Part shown: piece after piece, positions 9,496-18,187 of the stretch
How positions within the stretch are numbered: the first letter of the stretch is position 1
Layout: the number at the start of each line of letters is the position of its first letter
Origin: Enterococcus mundtii
GTDB taxonomy: Bacteria; Bacillota; Bacilli; Lactobacillales; Enterococcaceae
Assembly (NCBI RefSeq): GCF_002947535.1
Contig: NZ_PUAP01000053.1
Coordinates: forward strand, 1-33,190
Direction of reading: 5' to 3'
DNA length: 33,190 nt
Made by a program: the position numbers and the translations under genes
Notes under the pieces: model-generated
Told to the model about the DNA's origin: nothing
Database searches by the model: none
The model's input: the letters and a program-made list of their open reading frames with translations, nothing else

Positions 9496-10249
9496 GATCG
9501 ACCACTTCCTTTGCTAATGCTTGATACACTTCAGCGCCCCTGGAACGCGGATCATAATCAATGATAGGTTTTCCATGACTTGGTGCTTCTGACAAACGAA
9601 TGTTTCGAGGAATCACTGTGTCATACACTTTTTCACGGAAATACTTCCGTACTTCTTCTACCACTTCATTCCCTAGATTCGTTCGAGCGTCATACATCGT
9701 CAATAATACCCCTTCGATTTCCAATTCAGGGTTGAAGTGTTTTTGTACCAAGCGAACAGTATTGAGCAGTTGACTTAACCCTTCTAACGCATAATATTCA
9801 CACTGCACAGGAATCAAAATCGAATCACTTGCAGTGAATGAGTTGATGGTTAGATGACCTAAAGATGGCGGGCAATCAATTAAAATGTAGTCGTACTGAT
9901 CGTTGACTTCAGCCAATGAACTTTTCAACCGTGATTCTCTTGCCATCATTGAGGTCAATTCGATTTCTGCTCCCGCTAATTGAAGAGTGGCAGGCACAAT
10001 ACTCAAATTTTCATGTTCAGTAGCAATTGTCGCTTCAGCAATTGGTAACTCATTAACTAATACATCATAAATATCTTGTGTCACATCAGGTTTACGAATG
10101 CCTACTCCGCTTGTGGCATTTCCTTGTGCATCCATATCTACTAACAACACTTGTTTACCTAAACTTGCTAAACAAGCACCTAGATTTACAGTTGTCGTTG
10201 TCTTACCAACGCCGCCTTTTTGGTTTGCAACGGATATAATTTGTGCCAT
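9482..10249 (-). CDS. parA: Chromosome-partitioning ATPase ParA (Soj)
   Basis: Deviant-Walker ATPase, 255 residues. The P-loop is KGGVGKTT at residues 11-18 with the signature first Lys, Walker A' is VDMDAQGN, and Walker B is ILIDCPPSLG. Family members cycle between monomer and DNA-bound sandwich dimer; in Bacillus Soj also controls DnaA, so proximity to dnaA is functionally meaningful. ATG 10249 follows GGAGGAG and is 11 bp after rsmG stops. Chromosomal rather than plasmid type, judged from its partner and location. Confidence 0.95.
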   Translation of the reverse strand: MAQIISVANQKGGVGKTTTTVNLGACLASLGKQVLLVDMDAQGNATSGVGIRKPDVTQDIYDVLVNELPIAEATIATEHENLSIVPATLQLAGAEIELTSMMARESRLKSSLAEVNDQYDYILIDCPPSLGHLTINSFTASDSILIPVQCEYYALEGLSQLLNTVRLVQKHFNPELEIEGVLLTMYDARTNLGNEVVEEVRKYFREKVYDTVIPRNIRLSEAPSHGKPIIDYDPRSRGAEVYQALAKEVVDREEK

Positions 10250-10260
10250 CTCTTCTCCTC

Positions 10261-10974
10261 CTACTTGATTGGTTGCTTATTCGGCAACCCAGGTTTTCTT
10301 GGATACTTCTTCGGTGTCGGTTTCTTTTTCTGTATGATCAGAATGTGGCGTTTGTCCGAAATTTTAGGTAGTTCGATTGCTTGCTCTCCGATAAATTTAC
10401 CACCTAATTGCGCAATCGCTGGTTTCGCTTCTGCCAACTCTTCTTCACTTTTCGCAGCTTTCAGTGCATAGAAATAGCCCTCTTGTTTCACTAATGGTAA
10501 GCACAGTTCCGTCAATACATTCAAACGAGCCACTGCACGAGCAGTCACAAAATCAAATGATGCACGGAATTGCGGATTTTGCCCAAATGTTTCTGCACGA
10601 TCATGGTAAAGAGATGCATCGATTTCTAATTGATTGGCCAACTCCGTTAAAAAAGTGATTCGCTTATTCAAGGAATCAACAATCGTTATTTGTAACTCAG
10701 GAAAAGCAATTTTTAAAGGAATACTTGGGAACCCAGCTCCTGAGCCGACGTCACATAAAGTCAGGCCAGTTGAAAAGTCAACATCAAATGCCAACGTCAA
10801 TGAATCATAAAAGTGTTTTAAGTAAACTTCTTCTCGATCAGTGATCGCCGTCAAATTCATTTTTTCATTCCACTCCACTAATAAATGAAAATAACGGTCG
10901 AACTGCGCCATTTGCTTATCGGATAAATGAATGTCTTTTTCTGCCAAGACTTGGCGAAATTCTTCTGGTGTCAT
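10261..10974 (-). CDS. rsmG: 16S rRNA (guanine-N7) methyltransferase RsmG (GidB)
   Basis: Methylates N7 of G527 (E. coli numbering) in 16S rRNA with S-adenosylmethionine; loss in other bacteria gives low-level streptomycin resistance. 237 residues, standard length. The SAM loop is [11 protein letters not shown] (74-84) in a Rossmann-like fold, and the C terminus is basic. ATG 10974 is chosen because AAGGA is 6-7 bases upstream; the ATG at 10989 has no ribosome site and overlaps the upstream inverted repeat. First gene of the rsmG-parA-parB-DUF951-ychF operon. The likely promoter is at 11054-11026, so the leader carries the everted parS-like repeat. Confidence 0.95.
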   Translation of the reverse strand: MTPEEFRQVLAEKDIHLSDKQMAQFDRYFHLLVEWNEKMNLTAITDREEVYLKHFYDSLTLAFDVDFSTGLTLCDVGSGAGFPSIPLKIAFPELQITIVDSLNKRITFLTELANQLEIDASLYHDRAETFGQNPQFRASFDFVTARAVARLNVLTELCLPLVKQEGYFYALKAAKSEEELAEAKPAIAQLGGKFIGEQAIELPKISDKRHILIIQKKKPTPKKYPRKPGLPNKQPIK

Positions 10975-10989
10975 AATTTGTCCTTTCAT

Positions 10990-11013
10990 TGTGAAACAGC
11001 TAATTGTTTCACA
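10990..11013. repeat. Everted parS half-sites / hairpin in the rsmG leader
   Basis: TGTGAAACA (10990-10998) and TGTTTCACA (11005-11013) form a perfect 9-bp inverted repeat with a 6-base loop. Each arm contains a complete 8-base parS half (GTGAAACA / TGTTTCAC), but in inside-out order. It lies between the proposed transcription start and the rsmG ribosome site. Confidence 0.7.
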
Positions 11014-11025
11014 GAATCTCTTCCT

Positions 11026-11054
11026 ACTTTAACGCAAAATGAGTCGAGTTGCAA
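11026..11054 (-). promoter_or_regulatory. Promoter of the rsmG-parA-parB operon
   Basis: On the minus strand TTGCAA (11054-11049) and TAAAGT (11031-11026) are 17 bp apart, about 52 bp before the rsmG ATG. Each box matches 4 of 6 consensus bases. Confidence 0.45.
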
Positions 11055-11148
11055 TCTTTCTATATATAAATTTAAAGGAGGTTATGCCAAATTCAGAAGT
11101 AGGTAAATTCTACCTCTAAAATAGAAAAATAATCAGCCATCGGACAAC

Positions 11149-11182
11149 AAAAAAAAGAGTGTTCTGCCCATTGCTCACACTC
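11149..11182 (-). terminator. Terminator-like hairpin with no visible upstream gene
   Basis: GAGTGT (11157-11162) pairs with ACACTC (11177-11182), with a short inner GC/GC stem. On the minus strand it is followed by eight T (11156-11149). No minus-strand gene lies between this site and the mnmG terminator at 11956-11997. The 10975-11329 gap otherwise holds the rsmG and VanZ-gene promoters. Confidence 0.5.
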
Positions 11183-11202
11183 CTTTATTTTCTATCTATT
11201 CT

Positions 11203-11231
11203 TTGAGTATATTCTAATATAAGGTTATTTT
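11203..11231 (+). promoter_or_regulatory. Candidate promoter of the VanZ-family gene
   Basis: TTGAGT (11203-11208) and TATTTT (11226-11231) are 17 bp apart, about 100 bp before the proposed start. Confidence 0.4.
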
Positions 11232-11329
11232 ATGTATACTTATATAGAGAAAATAATTATTTTTATACGATAATCTTTGATTAAACAGACAATTCAAACT
11301 GATATGAACAAAAAAAGGAGGAGTGTCAG

Positions 11330-11932
11330 ATAAAACTAAAAACAAAAACGTTATTATTAAATTTTCTTTTACTACTATCTTGCCTACTTTTTTCTCGATG
11401 GTTTTTCATGCGTTATCTCTATTATTATTCTATTACGCTTTTTCCACCATCTGGTCCTGTCGACTTCTGGTTTCCTTTCTTCTTAGTGATAATCATTACG
11501 TTATTCCTTTATGTCAGTCTTCAATGTGTTTTTACAAGAAACATCTATCGGGAATGGCTGATCTTTTTTTCTTTACTCTACATCACCTTTCTCATTTATT
11601 TACTTTTCTTAAAAAATATCGGGATACGAGGCGTAGAATTTCAATTATTTTCATGGGTGAAGGATTTAATTTACGGTGATCCGATGATTGTGCTGTTTAA
11701 TATTTTGCTGTTTCTACCTCTAGGCTGGTTTTTACCGGTAAGTTGGAAGAATACTATCTTAGTCATTTCATCTGTCTTAGGCGTTGAATGGATTCAATAT
11801 TTCTTTTACCTAGGTATTTTTGATTTAGGGGATGTTTTTGTAAATACTTGTGGGTTTCTTATTGGTGCATGTATAAATAGGTGGCTGATCAGTCGATGGG
11901 ATATTCAGGTTTCTTCTTTTTTACATAAGTGA
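11330..11932 (+). CDS. VanZ-family membrane protein, probable ATA start
   Basis: About 200 residues with several membrane helices. VanZ-family signatures are NILLFLPLGWFLP, then GVEWIQYF and DLGDVFVNTCGFLIG (the E-x-x-Q ... D-x-x-D ... N-x-x-G pattern). VanZ raises teicoplanin resistance in Tn1546, but most chromosomal homologues have no proven role. The first in-frame ATG (11408) has no ribosome site and would remove a hydrophobic helix (LLLNFLLLLSCLLF). Upstream in the same frame there is no ATG, GTG or TTG, yet GGAGGAG (11317-11323) sits 6 bases before an ATA at 11330. I therefore propose ATA as start; a start at 11408 is the conservative alternative. The gene opposes the flanking minus-strand operons. 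Confidence 0.75.
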   Translation: MKLKTKTLLLNFLLLLSCLLFSRWFFMRYLYYYSITLFPPSGPVDFWFPFFLVIIITLFLYVSLQCVFTRNIYREWLIFFSLLYITFLIYLLFLKNIGIRGVEFQLFSWVKDLIYGDPMIVLFNILLFLPLGWFLPVSWKNTILVISSVLGVEWIQYFFYLGIFDLGDVFVNTCGFLIGACINRWLISRWDIQVSSFLHK

Positions 11933-11955
11933 TTTACTCTATGTTCTTGCTAATG

Positions 11956-11997
11956 AAAAAACAGCCGACGAATCAATCATTCGTCAGCTGTTTTTTT
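11956..11997. terminator. Bidirectional terminator between the VanZ-family gene and mnmG
   Basis: The arms ACAGCCGACGAAT and ATTCGTCAGCTGT pair with one mismatch around a short loop. They are flanked by an A-run (from 11956) and a T-run (to 11997), so both converging genes are served. Confidence 0.88.
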
Positions 11998-12011
11998 ATT
12001 TAGTGCTTTAT

Positions 12012-13913
12012 TTAAGCAGATGTTTCCACTTTCGTAATCTTCCCTTGTTCGATGTAGACCATCAAAATGCTTAGGTCTGCTGGATTGACACCGCTGATGC
12101 GGCTTGCTTGGGCGATGGTTTCTGGACGGATTTTTTGAAGCTTTTGTTTTGCTTCCGTTGCTAATCCGTTGATCGCGGCGTAGTCAATGTTTTCTGGGAT
12201 GCGTTTGGCTTCCATTCGTTTTAGTTTTTCTACTTTTTCTAATGCTTTTTTGATGTATCCTTCGTATTTCAGCTGGATTTCAACTTGCTCAATTTCTTTA
12301 CGTGTTAACTCCGCATTTTCTGGAATAAATCGTAATAGATCGGCATAAGTGATTTCTGGGCGACGCAAGAAATCACTTGCTAGCACACCATCTTTTAGTG
12401 GTGCAGCATTCAATTCTGCTAAAAAGGCTTGGACTTCTGCTGTCGGTTTGATACGAACGTTCATCAAACGTTTGATTTCTTGTTCAACGGCTGCTTTCTT
12501 TTTCAGGTAAGCAGCATATTGATCTTCTTTTACTAAACCGATCTGGTGACCCATTTCTGTTAGGCGTAGATCAGCATTATCATGACGAAGAAGTAACCGA
12601 TATTCTGCTCGGGATGTCAGTAAGCGATAAGGTTCATTCGTTCCTTTTGTGACTAAATCATCGATCATGACACCGATATAGCCGTCACTACGTTTGATGA
12701 CTAATGGCTCTTTTCCTTGAACTTTCAATGCTGCATTAATTCCTGCGATCAGCCCTTGTCCCGCTGCTTCTTCATATCCACTTGTCCCATTTGTTTGACC
12801 GGCCGTATAAAGATTTTCTACGACTTTCGTTTCTAATGTTGGACGCAACTGGTGTGGTTCGACTACATCGTACTCAATGGCATAGCCCGTACGCATCATT
12901 TCTGCTTTTTCCAATCCAGCAATCGAATGCAACATATCCACTTGGACGTCTTCTGGAAGTGAAGTTGAAAGTCCTTGAACATACACTTCTTCTGTATTCA
13001 ATCCTTCTGGTTCTAAAAAGAGTTGATGACGAGGTTTGTCTGCAAAACGGACGATTTTGTCTTCGATCGATGGGCAGTAACGTGCGCCGACACCTTCAAC
13101 GATTCCTGTAAACATTGGTGCGCGGTGAAGATTGTCACGAATGATTTGATGGGTCGTTTCACCTGTATAAGTCAACCAACAAGGTTCTTGTTCTAAGTTA
13201 TAAGCACTATCCGGTGTGGCAAAGCTAAAATGATTTGGTTCCTTGTCCCCCGGTTGTTCTTCTGTGACAGAGTAATCGATCGTACTTGATTTCACACGTG
13301 GAGGCGTTCCAGTTTTAAAACGATCAATGGCAAAACCTAATTCTTTTAAGTGATTGGCTAACCCAATTGATGGTTGTGAGTTATTCGGACCAGACGAATA
13401 TTTTAATTCACCGATAATAATCTCACCACGTAATGCGGTACCTGCAGTGATAACGACTGCTTTTGAACGATAGCTTGCACCGGTTGAAGTGACTACACCA
13501 CGACAACCCCCATCTTCAACGATCAATTCTTCGACGATTCCTTGTCTTAACGTCAAATTGTCTTCTTTTTCAATTGTATGTTTCATTTCATTGGCATAGG
13601 CATGCTTGTCTGCTTGTGCTCGTAATGCTCGGACAGCAGGTCCTTTCCCAGTGTTCAACATTCTCATTTGAATGTATGTCTTATCAATATTTTTACCCAT
13701 TTCGCCGCCTAGTGCATCAATCTCGCGAACGACAACACCTTTGGCTGGACCGCCGACGGAAGGGTTACATGGCATAAATGCCACCATGTCTAAATTGATC
13801 GTTAATAGTAACGTTTTGGTTCCCATGCGTGCAGCAGCCAAAGCGGCTTCTGAGCCAGCATGTCCTGCGCCGACAACGATCACATCATATTCTTCTGCTT
13901 GATAATGATTCAA
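12012..13913 (-). CDS. mnmG: tRNA U34 carboxymethylaminomethyl synthase, FAD subunit MnmG (GidA)
   Basis: With MnmE it installs the (carboxymethyl)aminomethyl group on wobble U34 of certain tRNAs, using FAD, NADH, glycine or ammonium and methylene-THF. 633 residues. The FAD Rossmann motif is GAGHAG (15-20); [12 protein letters not shown] (48-59) is the conserved active-region motif; TGTALRG and the C-terminal helical MnmE-binding domain follow. I start at TTG 13913 because AGGAGG (13927-13922) is 8 bases upstream; the frame also reaches an ATG at 13943, but that lies inside mnmE with no ribosome site. The ribosome site abuts the mnmE stop codon, so translation is likely coupled. Confidence 0.95.
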   Translation of the reverse strand: MNHYQAEEYDVIVVGAGHAGSEAALAAARMGTKTLLLTINLDMVAFMPCNPSVGGPAKGVVVREIDALGGEMGKNIDKTYIQMRMLNTGKGPAVRALRAQADKHAYANEMKHTIEKEDNLTLRQGIVEELIVEDGGCRGVVTSTGASYRSKAVVITAGTALRGEIIIGELKYSSGPNNSQPSIGLANHLKELGFAIDRFKTGTPPRVKSSTIDYSVTEEQPGDKEPNHFSFATPDSAYNLEQEPCWLTYTGETTHQIIRDNLHRAPMFTGIVEGVGARYCPSIEDKIVRFADKPRHQLFLEPEGLNTEEVYVQGLSTSLPEDVQVDMLHSIAGLEKAEMMRTGYAIEYDVVEPHQLRPTLETKVVENLYTAGQTNGTSGYEEAAGQGLIAGINAALKVQGKEPLVIKRSDGYIGVMIDDLVTKGTNEPYRLLTSRAEYRLLLRHDNADLRLTEMGHQIGLVKEDQYAAYLKKKAAVEQEIKRLMNVRIKPTAEVQAFLAELNAAPLKDGVLASDFLRRPEITYADLLRFIPENAELTRKEIEQVEIQLKYEGYIKKALEKVEKLKRMEAKRIPENIDYAAINGLATEAKQKLQKIRPETIAQASRISGVNPADLSILMVYIEQGKITKVETSA

Positions 13914-13927
13914 GAACTGTTCCTCCT

Positions 13928-15325
13928 TTATTTTCCAAGACAAAATTGACTAAACAATTGTGTGATCAATTCATCTTGGACACTATCTCCTACGACTTCA
14001 CCAAGGTAATCCCAACAGCGAGTCATATCCATTTGAACTAGGTCAACAGGCATACCCACATCGATTCCTGCGATCACTTCTTGTAAAGAGATGGCCGCTT
14101 TTTCGAGCAAGGCAATATGACGGGTATTGGACACGTAAGTTGCATCTCTTTCACCAGTTTGCCCGCCAAAGAACAACTCAGAAATTGCTGTTTCTAATCG
14201 GTCTAATCCTTCATTATTGGCAACCGATACAGCGAATACTGGTTCATCCTCGATCAATGATAAAAGCTTGTCTTCCTCTAATTGTTTCGGTAAATCAGTT
14301 TTATTCAATAGAATGATCCGTTTCAATCCTTTGGTTGCTTCCAATAACTGTTCATCTTCAATCGTCAATGGTTCGCTTTGATTCAAAACAAGTAAGATCA
14401 ATTCTGATTCTGCCAAGGCTTTGCGACTACGAGCAACACCGATTTGTTCCACGATATCTTCTGTTTCCCGAATACCTGCTGTGTCGATCAGTTTCAACGG
14501 TACGCCACGAACATTGACGTATTCTTCAATCACATCTCTTGTCGTTCCCGCAATATCCGTCACGATGGCCTTTTCTTCTCGTAATAAATGGTTCAGTAAG
14601 CTTGACTTACCAACGTTTGGACGACCGATGATGGCCGTACTTAATCCTTCTCGCAAGACCTTGCCTTGTTGTGATGTTGCTAAAAGAACTTCGATACGTT
14701 GTTGGATCATCTGCGCTTTTTCTAATAGAAGTTTTGTCGTCAATTCTTCGACATCATCATATTCAGGGTAGTCGATATTCACTTCCACTTGTGCTAATGT
14801 CTCTAAAATCTCTTGTCGAAGGGAACGGATCAATGCAGACAGATTCCCATCCAATTGGTTCAACGCGACACCCATTGCCTTGTCTGTTTTCGCACGGATC
14901 AGATCCATAACTGCTTCAGCTTGGGATAAATCAACACGTCCATTTAGAAAAGCACGCTTTGTAAATTCTCCTGGCTCTGCTAAACGTGCGCCTTCTCTTA
15001 ATAGAAGCTGTAAAATTTGATTGACGACAACGATGCCCCCATGACAATTGATTTCTACAACATCTTCTCGGGTAAATGTTCGTGGTGCGCGCATGACGGA
15101 TACCATGACTTCATCGACTAATTGTTCACTTTTGGGATCGACGATATGCCCATAGTGAATCGTATGACTAGGAACATCCAACAACTGTTTATTGCCACTT
15201 TGATAGACTTTATTGGCAATGGTTAGCGCTTGATCACCGCTTAAACGCACAATGCTTATCGCCCCTTCACCCGGTGGCGTAGAGATTGCTGCAATCGTAT
15301 CAAATTCTAAGGTTATTTCAGCCAT
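13928..15325 (-). CDS. mnmE: tRNA modification GTPase MnmE (TrmE)
   Basis: Dimeric, potassium-activated GTPase partner of MnmG; 465 residues. The N-terminal tetrahydrofolate-binding domain (1-118, [22 protein letters not shown]) is followed by a helical domain with an inserted G domain: G1 GRPNVGKSS (234-242), G3 DTAGIRET, G4 NKTD. The chain ends FCLGK, the family's C-x-G-K motif with catalytic Cys462. ATG 15325 follows GGAAGTG. In Bacillus it is in one operon with jag; here a terminator and a plus-strand gene split them. A terminator-like hairpin sits in its own upstream region (15355-15405), suggesting possible attenuation. Confidence 0.96.
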   Translation of the reverse strand: MAEITLEFDTIAAISTPPGEGAISIVRLSGDQALTIANKVYQSGNKQLLDVPSHTIHYGHIVDPKSEQLVDEVMVSVMRAPRTFTREDVVEINCHGGIVVVNQILQLLLREGARLAEPGEFTKRAFLNGRVDLSQAEAVMDLIRAKTDKAMGVALNQLDGNLSALIRSLRQEILETLAQVEVNIDYPEYDDVEELTTKLLLEKAQMIQQRIEVLLATSQQGKVLREGLSTAIIGRPNVGKSSLLNHLLREEKAIVTDIAGTTRDVIEEYVNVRGVPLKLIDTAGIRETEDIVEQIGVARSRKALAESELILLVLNQSEPLTIEDEQLLEATKGLKRIILLNKTDLPKQLEEDKLLSLIEDEPVFAVSVANNEGLDRLETAISELFFGGQTGERDATYVSNTRHIALLEKAAISLQEVIAGIDVGMPVDLVQMDMTRCWDYLGEVVGDSVQDELITQLFSQFCLGK

Positions 15326-15354
15326 TTTTTCACTTCCTTTTTCATTTTACGCAC

Positions 15355-15405
15355 AAAAAAAGTGCCCACTTCACCCTTTGCAATAAATGGTGAACTTCGC
15401 ACTTT
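15355..15405 (-). terminator. Terminator-like hairpin just upstream of mnmE
   Basis: AAAGTGC (15359-15365) pairs with GCACTTT (15399-15405), and TTCACC (15370-15375) with GGTGAA (15389-15394). On the minus strand the stem is followed by seven T (15361-15355). It ends only 29 bases before the mnmE ATG, and the khpB unit already has its own terminator, so it may act as an attenuator. Confidence 0.6.
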
Positions 15406-15663
15406 GACTGCTTGTTCTGTTTAAATTCTGGTCATAGACTATCATATCTGATTCTAGGAATCAAGCTTTTTTGTTTAATTTTAAGAGAGTAACGAACCAT
15501 TCTTAACCTTTTCTGTATAGGTCACTTTTGACTGGAAGTACCATTAGATAACTCTCTCTAGAAGTAAATCTTCTCTTATATCTTTATCTTTGCTCTGAAA
15601 AACGGTACACTTAAATGGTAGCGGTATCTACATACTTTTTCTTTACCGAAAGGAGCAAAAATT

Positions 15664-16002
15664 ATGGCCCAATTTAAGCCTAGTGCAGTGGATGGGGTAG
15701 ATGATCCACGAATCAATGAAGTTGTGTTATCAACAGGGAATATCAATCAAAAATATATCGTTAGAGATATCGTGTTTGTCGCAGAATGTATTGAAGGAGA
15801 CTTATTCGATCCTACATTCAATAGTGATGACATGTTCTTGACCACAAAACAAAAATTAAAAAAGAAAGTGTTAGATTATGGCGCAAATGCGGTCATCAAT
15901 TGTCACTTTGAATATCAACAAAAACCCCGAGATGGCAAACAGATCATCGAACTTTTTGCCTATGGTACCGTGATCCAGTTTGTTCAAACAACGATTGGTT
16001 GA
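15664..16002 (+). CDS. Small protein resembling the YbjQ/UPF0145 heavy-metal-binding-like family
   Basis: 112 residues, soluble, no signal peptide. VVLSTGNINQKYIVRDIVFV, GANAVINCHFEYQ and IELFAYGTVIQF match in order the landmarks of YbjQ-like proteins (an initial strand pair, a G-A-N-A-V-I turn, and a final L-A-Y-G-T strand). These form small alpha/beta subunits, pentameric in known structures. Similarity is partial, so the family call is tentative and no reaction is known. AAAGGAG lies 8 bases before ATG 15664. It is a single plus-strand gene between khpB and mnmE, opposite to both, and shares a terminator with khpB. The 15406-15663 stretch upstream holds a TGATTC/GAATCA inverted repeat (15449-15463) but no convincing promoter. 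Confidence 0.65.
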   Translation: MAQFKPSAVDGVDDPRINEVVLSTGNINQKYIVRDIVFVAECIEGDLFDPTFNSDDMFLTTKQKLKKKVLDYGANAVINCHFEYQQKPRDGKQIIELFAYGTVIQFVQTTIG

Positions 16003-16006
16003 TCAC

Positions 16007-16043
16007 AAAAAAACGTGCAGAGCGAAAGCTCTGCACGTTTTTT
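16007..16043. terminator. Bidirectional terminator between the YbjQ-like gene and khpB
   Basis: AAAAAAACGTGCAGAGC (16007-16023) and GCTCTGCACGTTTTTT (16028-16043) pair perfectly around a GAAA tetraloop. The 16044-16163 stretch holds nothing further. Confidence 0.93.
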
Positions 16044-16163
16044 CTACCAAAGTAAAGACTACCATCGTATACTCCGATAAGAATGATTTCTAATAAAATA
16101 TACTTTGTTTGGAAAAGTTTGTCAATCTGATCGTAAGATTTTGAGTCCTTCACTTCGTAATCG

Positions 16164-16907
16164 CTATCTGACTGGTTCGACAACTAAGTAACGATACGGT
16201 TCATCACCTTCTGAGTGGGTTTGTACCCCCTCATGTTTACTTAACGCCGCGTGGATTTGTTTGCGTTCAAACGCGGGCATCGGTTCTAAAAATACTGGTT
16301 GCCCTGTACGCAAGACTTTTTCTGCGGTGCGCTCAGCTAAACGTTGGATGATCTCTTGTCGTTTCTCACGATAATTGCCTACGTTTACAACGACGGATAA
16401 TTTATTACCGGCTACTCGGTGAATAAACACTTGTGCCAAATATTGCAAGGCATTCAACGTTTTTCCATGTTTGCCGATCAATAAACCTTGTTTATCCGTT
16501 TCTAAGTGGAAGACGATCAAATTCGCTTCTCTTGTCATGTTTACTACAGCTGGTGCATTTAGTTGCTGGGAGATCTCAGTGAGATAGGTTGCTAATTCCG
16601 ATAAAGCTGCTTCGTCACCTAATTCACTTTTCTCTTCAATCAAGTCCTCAGGTTCGATTTCATCCGTATTTTCTGGTTGAACAGATGTTTCTTCCAACAC
16701 TTCTTCTACGGTTTCTTCAATCGTTTCAGAGACAACTTCGCTGATATTCGGTTCGATTGAAAGTTTGGCGTTTCTTTTTCCCATTCCGAGAAATCCTTTT
16801 TTTCCTTCATCAAGTATCTCAATAGCGACTTGCTCTTTTGCTAGTCCTAACTCCTTCAATCCAATTTCAACAGCTTCATCTACGGTTGCAGCTTCATAAA
16901 TCGGCAT
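16164..16907 (-). CDS. khpB: RNA-binding protein KhpB (Jag/EloR)
   Basis: 247 residues. The N-terminal Jag_N domain (1-50, EAATVDEAVEIGLKELG ... KKGFLGMGK) is followed by an acidic linker, a KH domain with the G-x-x-G loop in GLLIGKHGKTLNALQYLA (about 150-167), and a C-terminal R3H domain (RRxxxH-type region AFERKQIHAALSKH). The family binds RNA with KhpA and affects cell elongation in streptococci. ATG 16907 is favoured over ATG 16913 because GGGAGG is 8 bases from the former and only 2 from the latter. It begins 14 bp after yidC ends, in the rpmH-rnpA-yidC-khpB cluster. Confidence 0.93.
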   Translation of the reverse strand: MPIYEAATVDEAVEIGLKELGLAKEQVAIEILDEGKKGFLGMGKRNAKLSIEPNISEVVSETIEETVEEVLEETSVQPENTDEIEPEDLIEEKSELGDEAALSELATYLTEISQQLNAPAVVNMTREANLIVFHLETDKQGLLIGKHGKTLNALQYLAQVFIHRVAGNKLSVVVNVGNYREKRQEIIQRLAERTAEKVLRTGQPVFLEPMPAFERKQIHAALSKHEGVQTHSEGDEPYRYLVVEPVR

Positions 16908-16921
16908 TTGCATTCCCTCCC

Positions 16922-17743
16922 TTATTTTTTACGTTTTTTCTTAGGACTTTGTGCCTTACGCAAAGCACGTTCTTTTTCACGGATACGTTGTGCTTCTTCT
17001 TCACGCTCACGTTTGATTTTAAATGGATTATTGATCAATAGTGTTTGGAACACTTGGAAAGCATTTGATACTACCCAGTATAGTGAAAGTCCACTAGCTA
17101 AATTGACCCCCATGACTAAAATCATCACTGGCATCGCAAAGTTCATGACTTTCAATGAAGCATTCGATTCCACTTGGCTCATGCTTGATAGATACGTACT
17201 TGCAAATGTAAAGATGGCAGCCAAGACTGGTAAAATAAAGGTTGGGTCAGCGTTCCCTAAGTTCAACCATAAGAAGTGACCTTGACTCAACGCAGGAACA
17301 CGAGAAATTGATTGCCATAAAGCCATTAAGATTGGCATTTGTACTAATAATGGTAAACAACCCGCATATGGATTCACACCATTTTCAGCATATAACCGTT
17401 GTTGTGCTTCTCTTAACTTACTTTGTGTTTCAGGATCTTTTGAACTATATTCTTGTTGGATCGCTTTTAGTTTTGGTTGAAGTTCTTGGGTCTTACGCAT
17501 ACTTTTTGTTTGGAAATGCATTAATGGTAATAAAATCACGCGAATGATGATCGTGAATAAAATGATCCCGATCCCAACATTTCCAAATGACAATGCTTTA
17601 ATCGCTTCTGCAAAATAATAAACAATGTAGCGATCCCAAACCCCTGTACTTTGTGCGCTGACTTCTCCAGTTCCACAACCGGATAAGACGATGATCAGAC
17701 CGACAAGTCCGGCCATCAAAAGTAAACGTTTGTATTTCTTCAC
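16922..17743 (-). CDS. yidC: Membrane protein insertase YidC (Oxa1 family)
   Basis: 273 residues. A lipoprotein signal peptide with lipobox VLSGC places the lipidated Cys at 23. Five membrane segments follow, with the conserved charged hairpin between the first two (QELQPKLKAIQQEYSSKD) and an Arg in the hydrophilic groove (IIIRVILLP). The C terminus is strongly basic, typical of the ribosome-binding tail. It inserts membrane proteins alone or with SecYEG. The start is GTG 17743, sharing the four bases GTGA with the rnpA stop, so translation is coupled. Many Firmicutes keep a second, unlinked yidC. Confidence 0.95.
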   Translation of the reverse strand: MKKYKRLLLMAGLVGLIIVLSGCGTGEVSAQSTGVWDRYIVYYFAEAIKALSFGNVGIGIILFTIIIRVILLPLMHFQTKSMRKTQELQPKLKAIQQEYSSKDPETQSKLREAQQRLYAENGVNPYAGCLPLLVQMPILMALWQSISRVPALSQGHFLWLNLGNADPTFILPVLAAIFTFASTYLSSMSQVESNASLKVMNFAMPVMILVMGVNLASGLSLYWVVSNAFQVFQTLLINNPFKIKREREEEAQRIREKERALRKAQSPKKKRKK

Positions 17744-18096
17744 TTACTCTTTTCCTCTCTGTCGATTATTTTTGCAAGCTTTAAGACATGGACTAAGTTG
17801 GAGCGAATCTCATCGTAAGTCAGTCCTTTGATGCTTGGTCTAGCAATCACAATAAAATCCAATTCCGGCTCGATCTCCTCTTTCAATGAATAGATCGCCG
17901 CACGGATTTTTCGTTTTACTTCATTGCGACATACAGCGTTTCCGACTTTCTTACCTACAGATAAGCCAACACGAAAATGCGGTTGTTCCTTCTTTTCTAA
18001 ACGGTACACGACAAACTTACGGTTAGCAAAGGAAGCGCCGGTTTGAAACACCGCTTGGAACTCTCGTTCTTTTTTCACTCGATACGCTTTTTTCAT
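17740..18096 (-). CDS. rnpA: Ribonuclease P protein component
   Basis: Protein cofactor of RNase P, which removes 5' leaders from pre-tRNA; 118 residues, basic, alpha/beta fold. The conserved helix reads VGNAVCRNEVKRKIR, where the usual RNR core is RNE; the rest of the motif is intact, so I regard it as functional. FANRKFVVYRL is the strand lining the 5'-leader cleft. It lies downstream of rpmH with an intrinsic terminator in between, and overlaps yidC by 4 bp. The ribosome site is weak (GGAAAG), which together with the terminator would keep its level far below L34. Confidence 0.95.
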   Translation of the reverse strand: MKKAYRVKKEREFQAVFQTGASFANRKFVVYRLEKKEQPHFRVGLSVGKKVGNAVCRNEVKRKIRAAIYSLKEEIEPELDFIVIARPSIKGLTYDEIRSNLVHVLKLAKIIDREEKSK

Positions 18097-18187
18097 TCGT
18101 TTTCTTTCCTTTTCTATCTCTCACTTACGCTCCCAATCATACCATATTTCCTCTAAGTCTTTCACCTTTTCCTCTAAAAAAGGGCAT

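Noticed and set aside
11084-11119. Eleven-codon ORF after AAAGGAGG (MPNSEVGKFYL)
   Set aside because: The ribosome site is only two bases from the ATG, and there is no downstream plus-strand gene close enough for it to act as a leader peptide. Probably chance.
11323-11679. GTG-started frame of 118 residues overlapping the VanZ-family gene
   Set aside because: The GTG lies inside or directly against the ribosome site, and the product has no recognisable domain. The overlapping frame carries the VanZ motifs.
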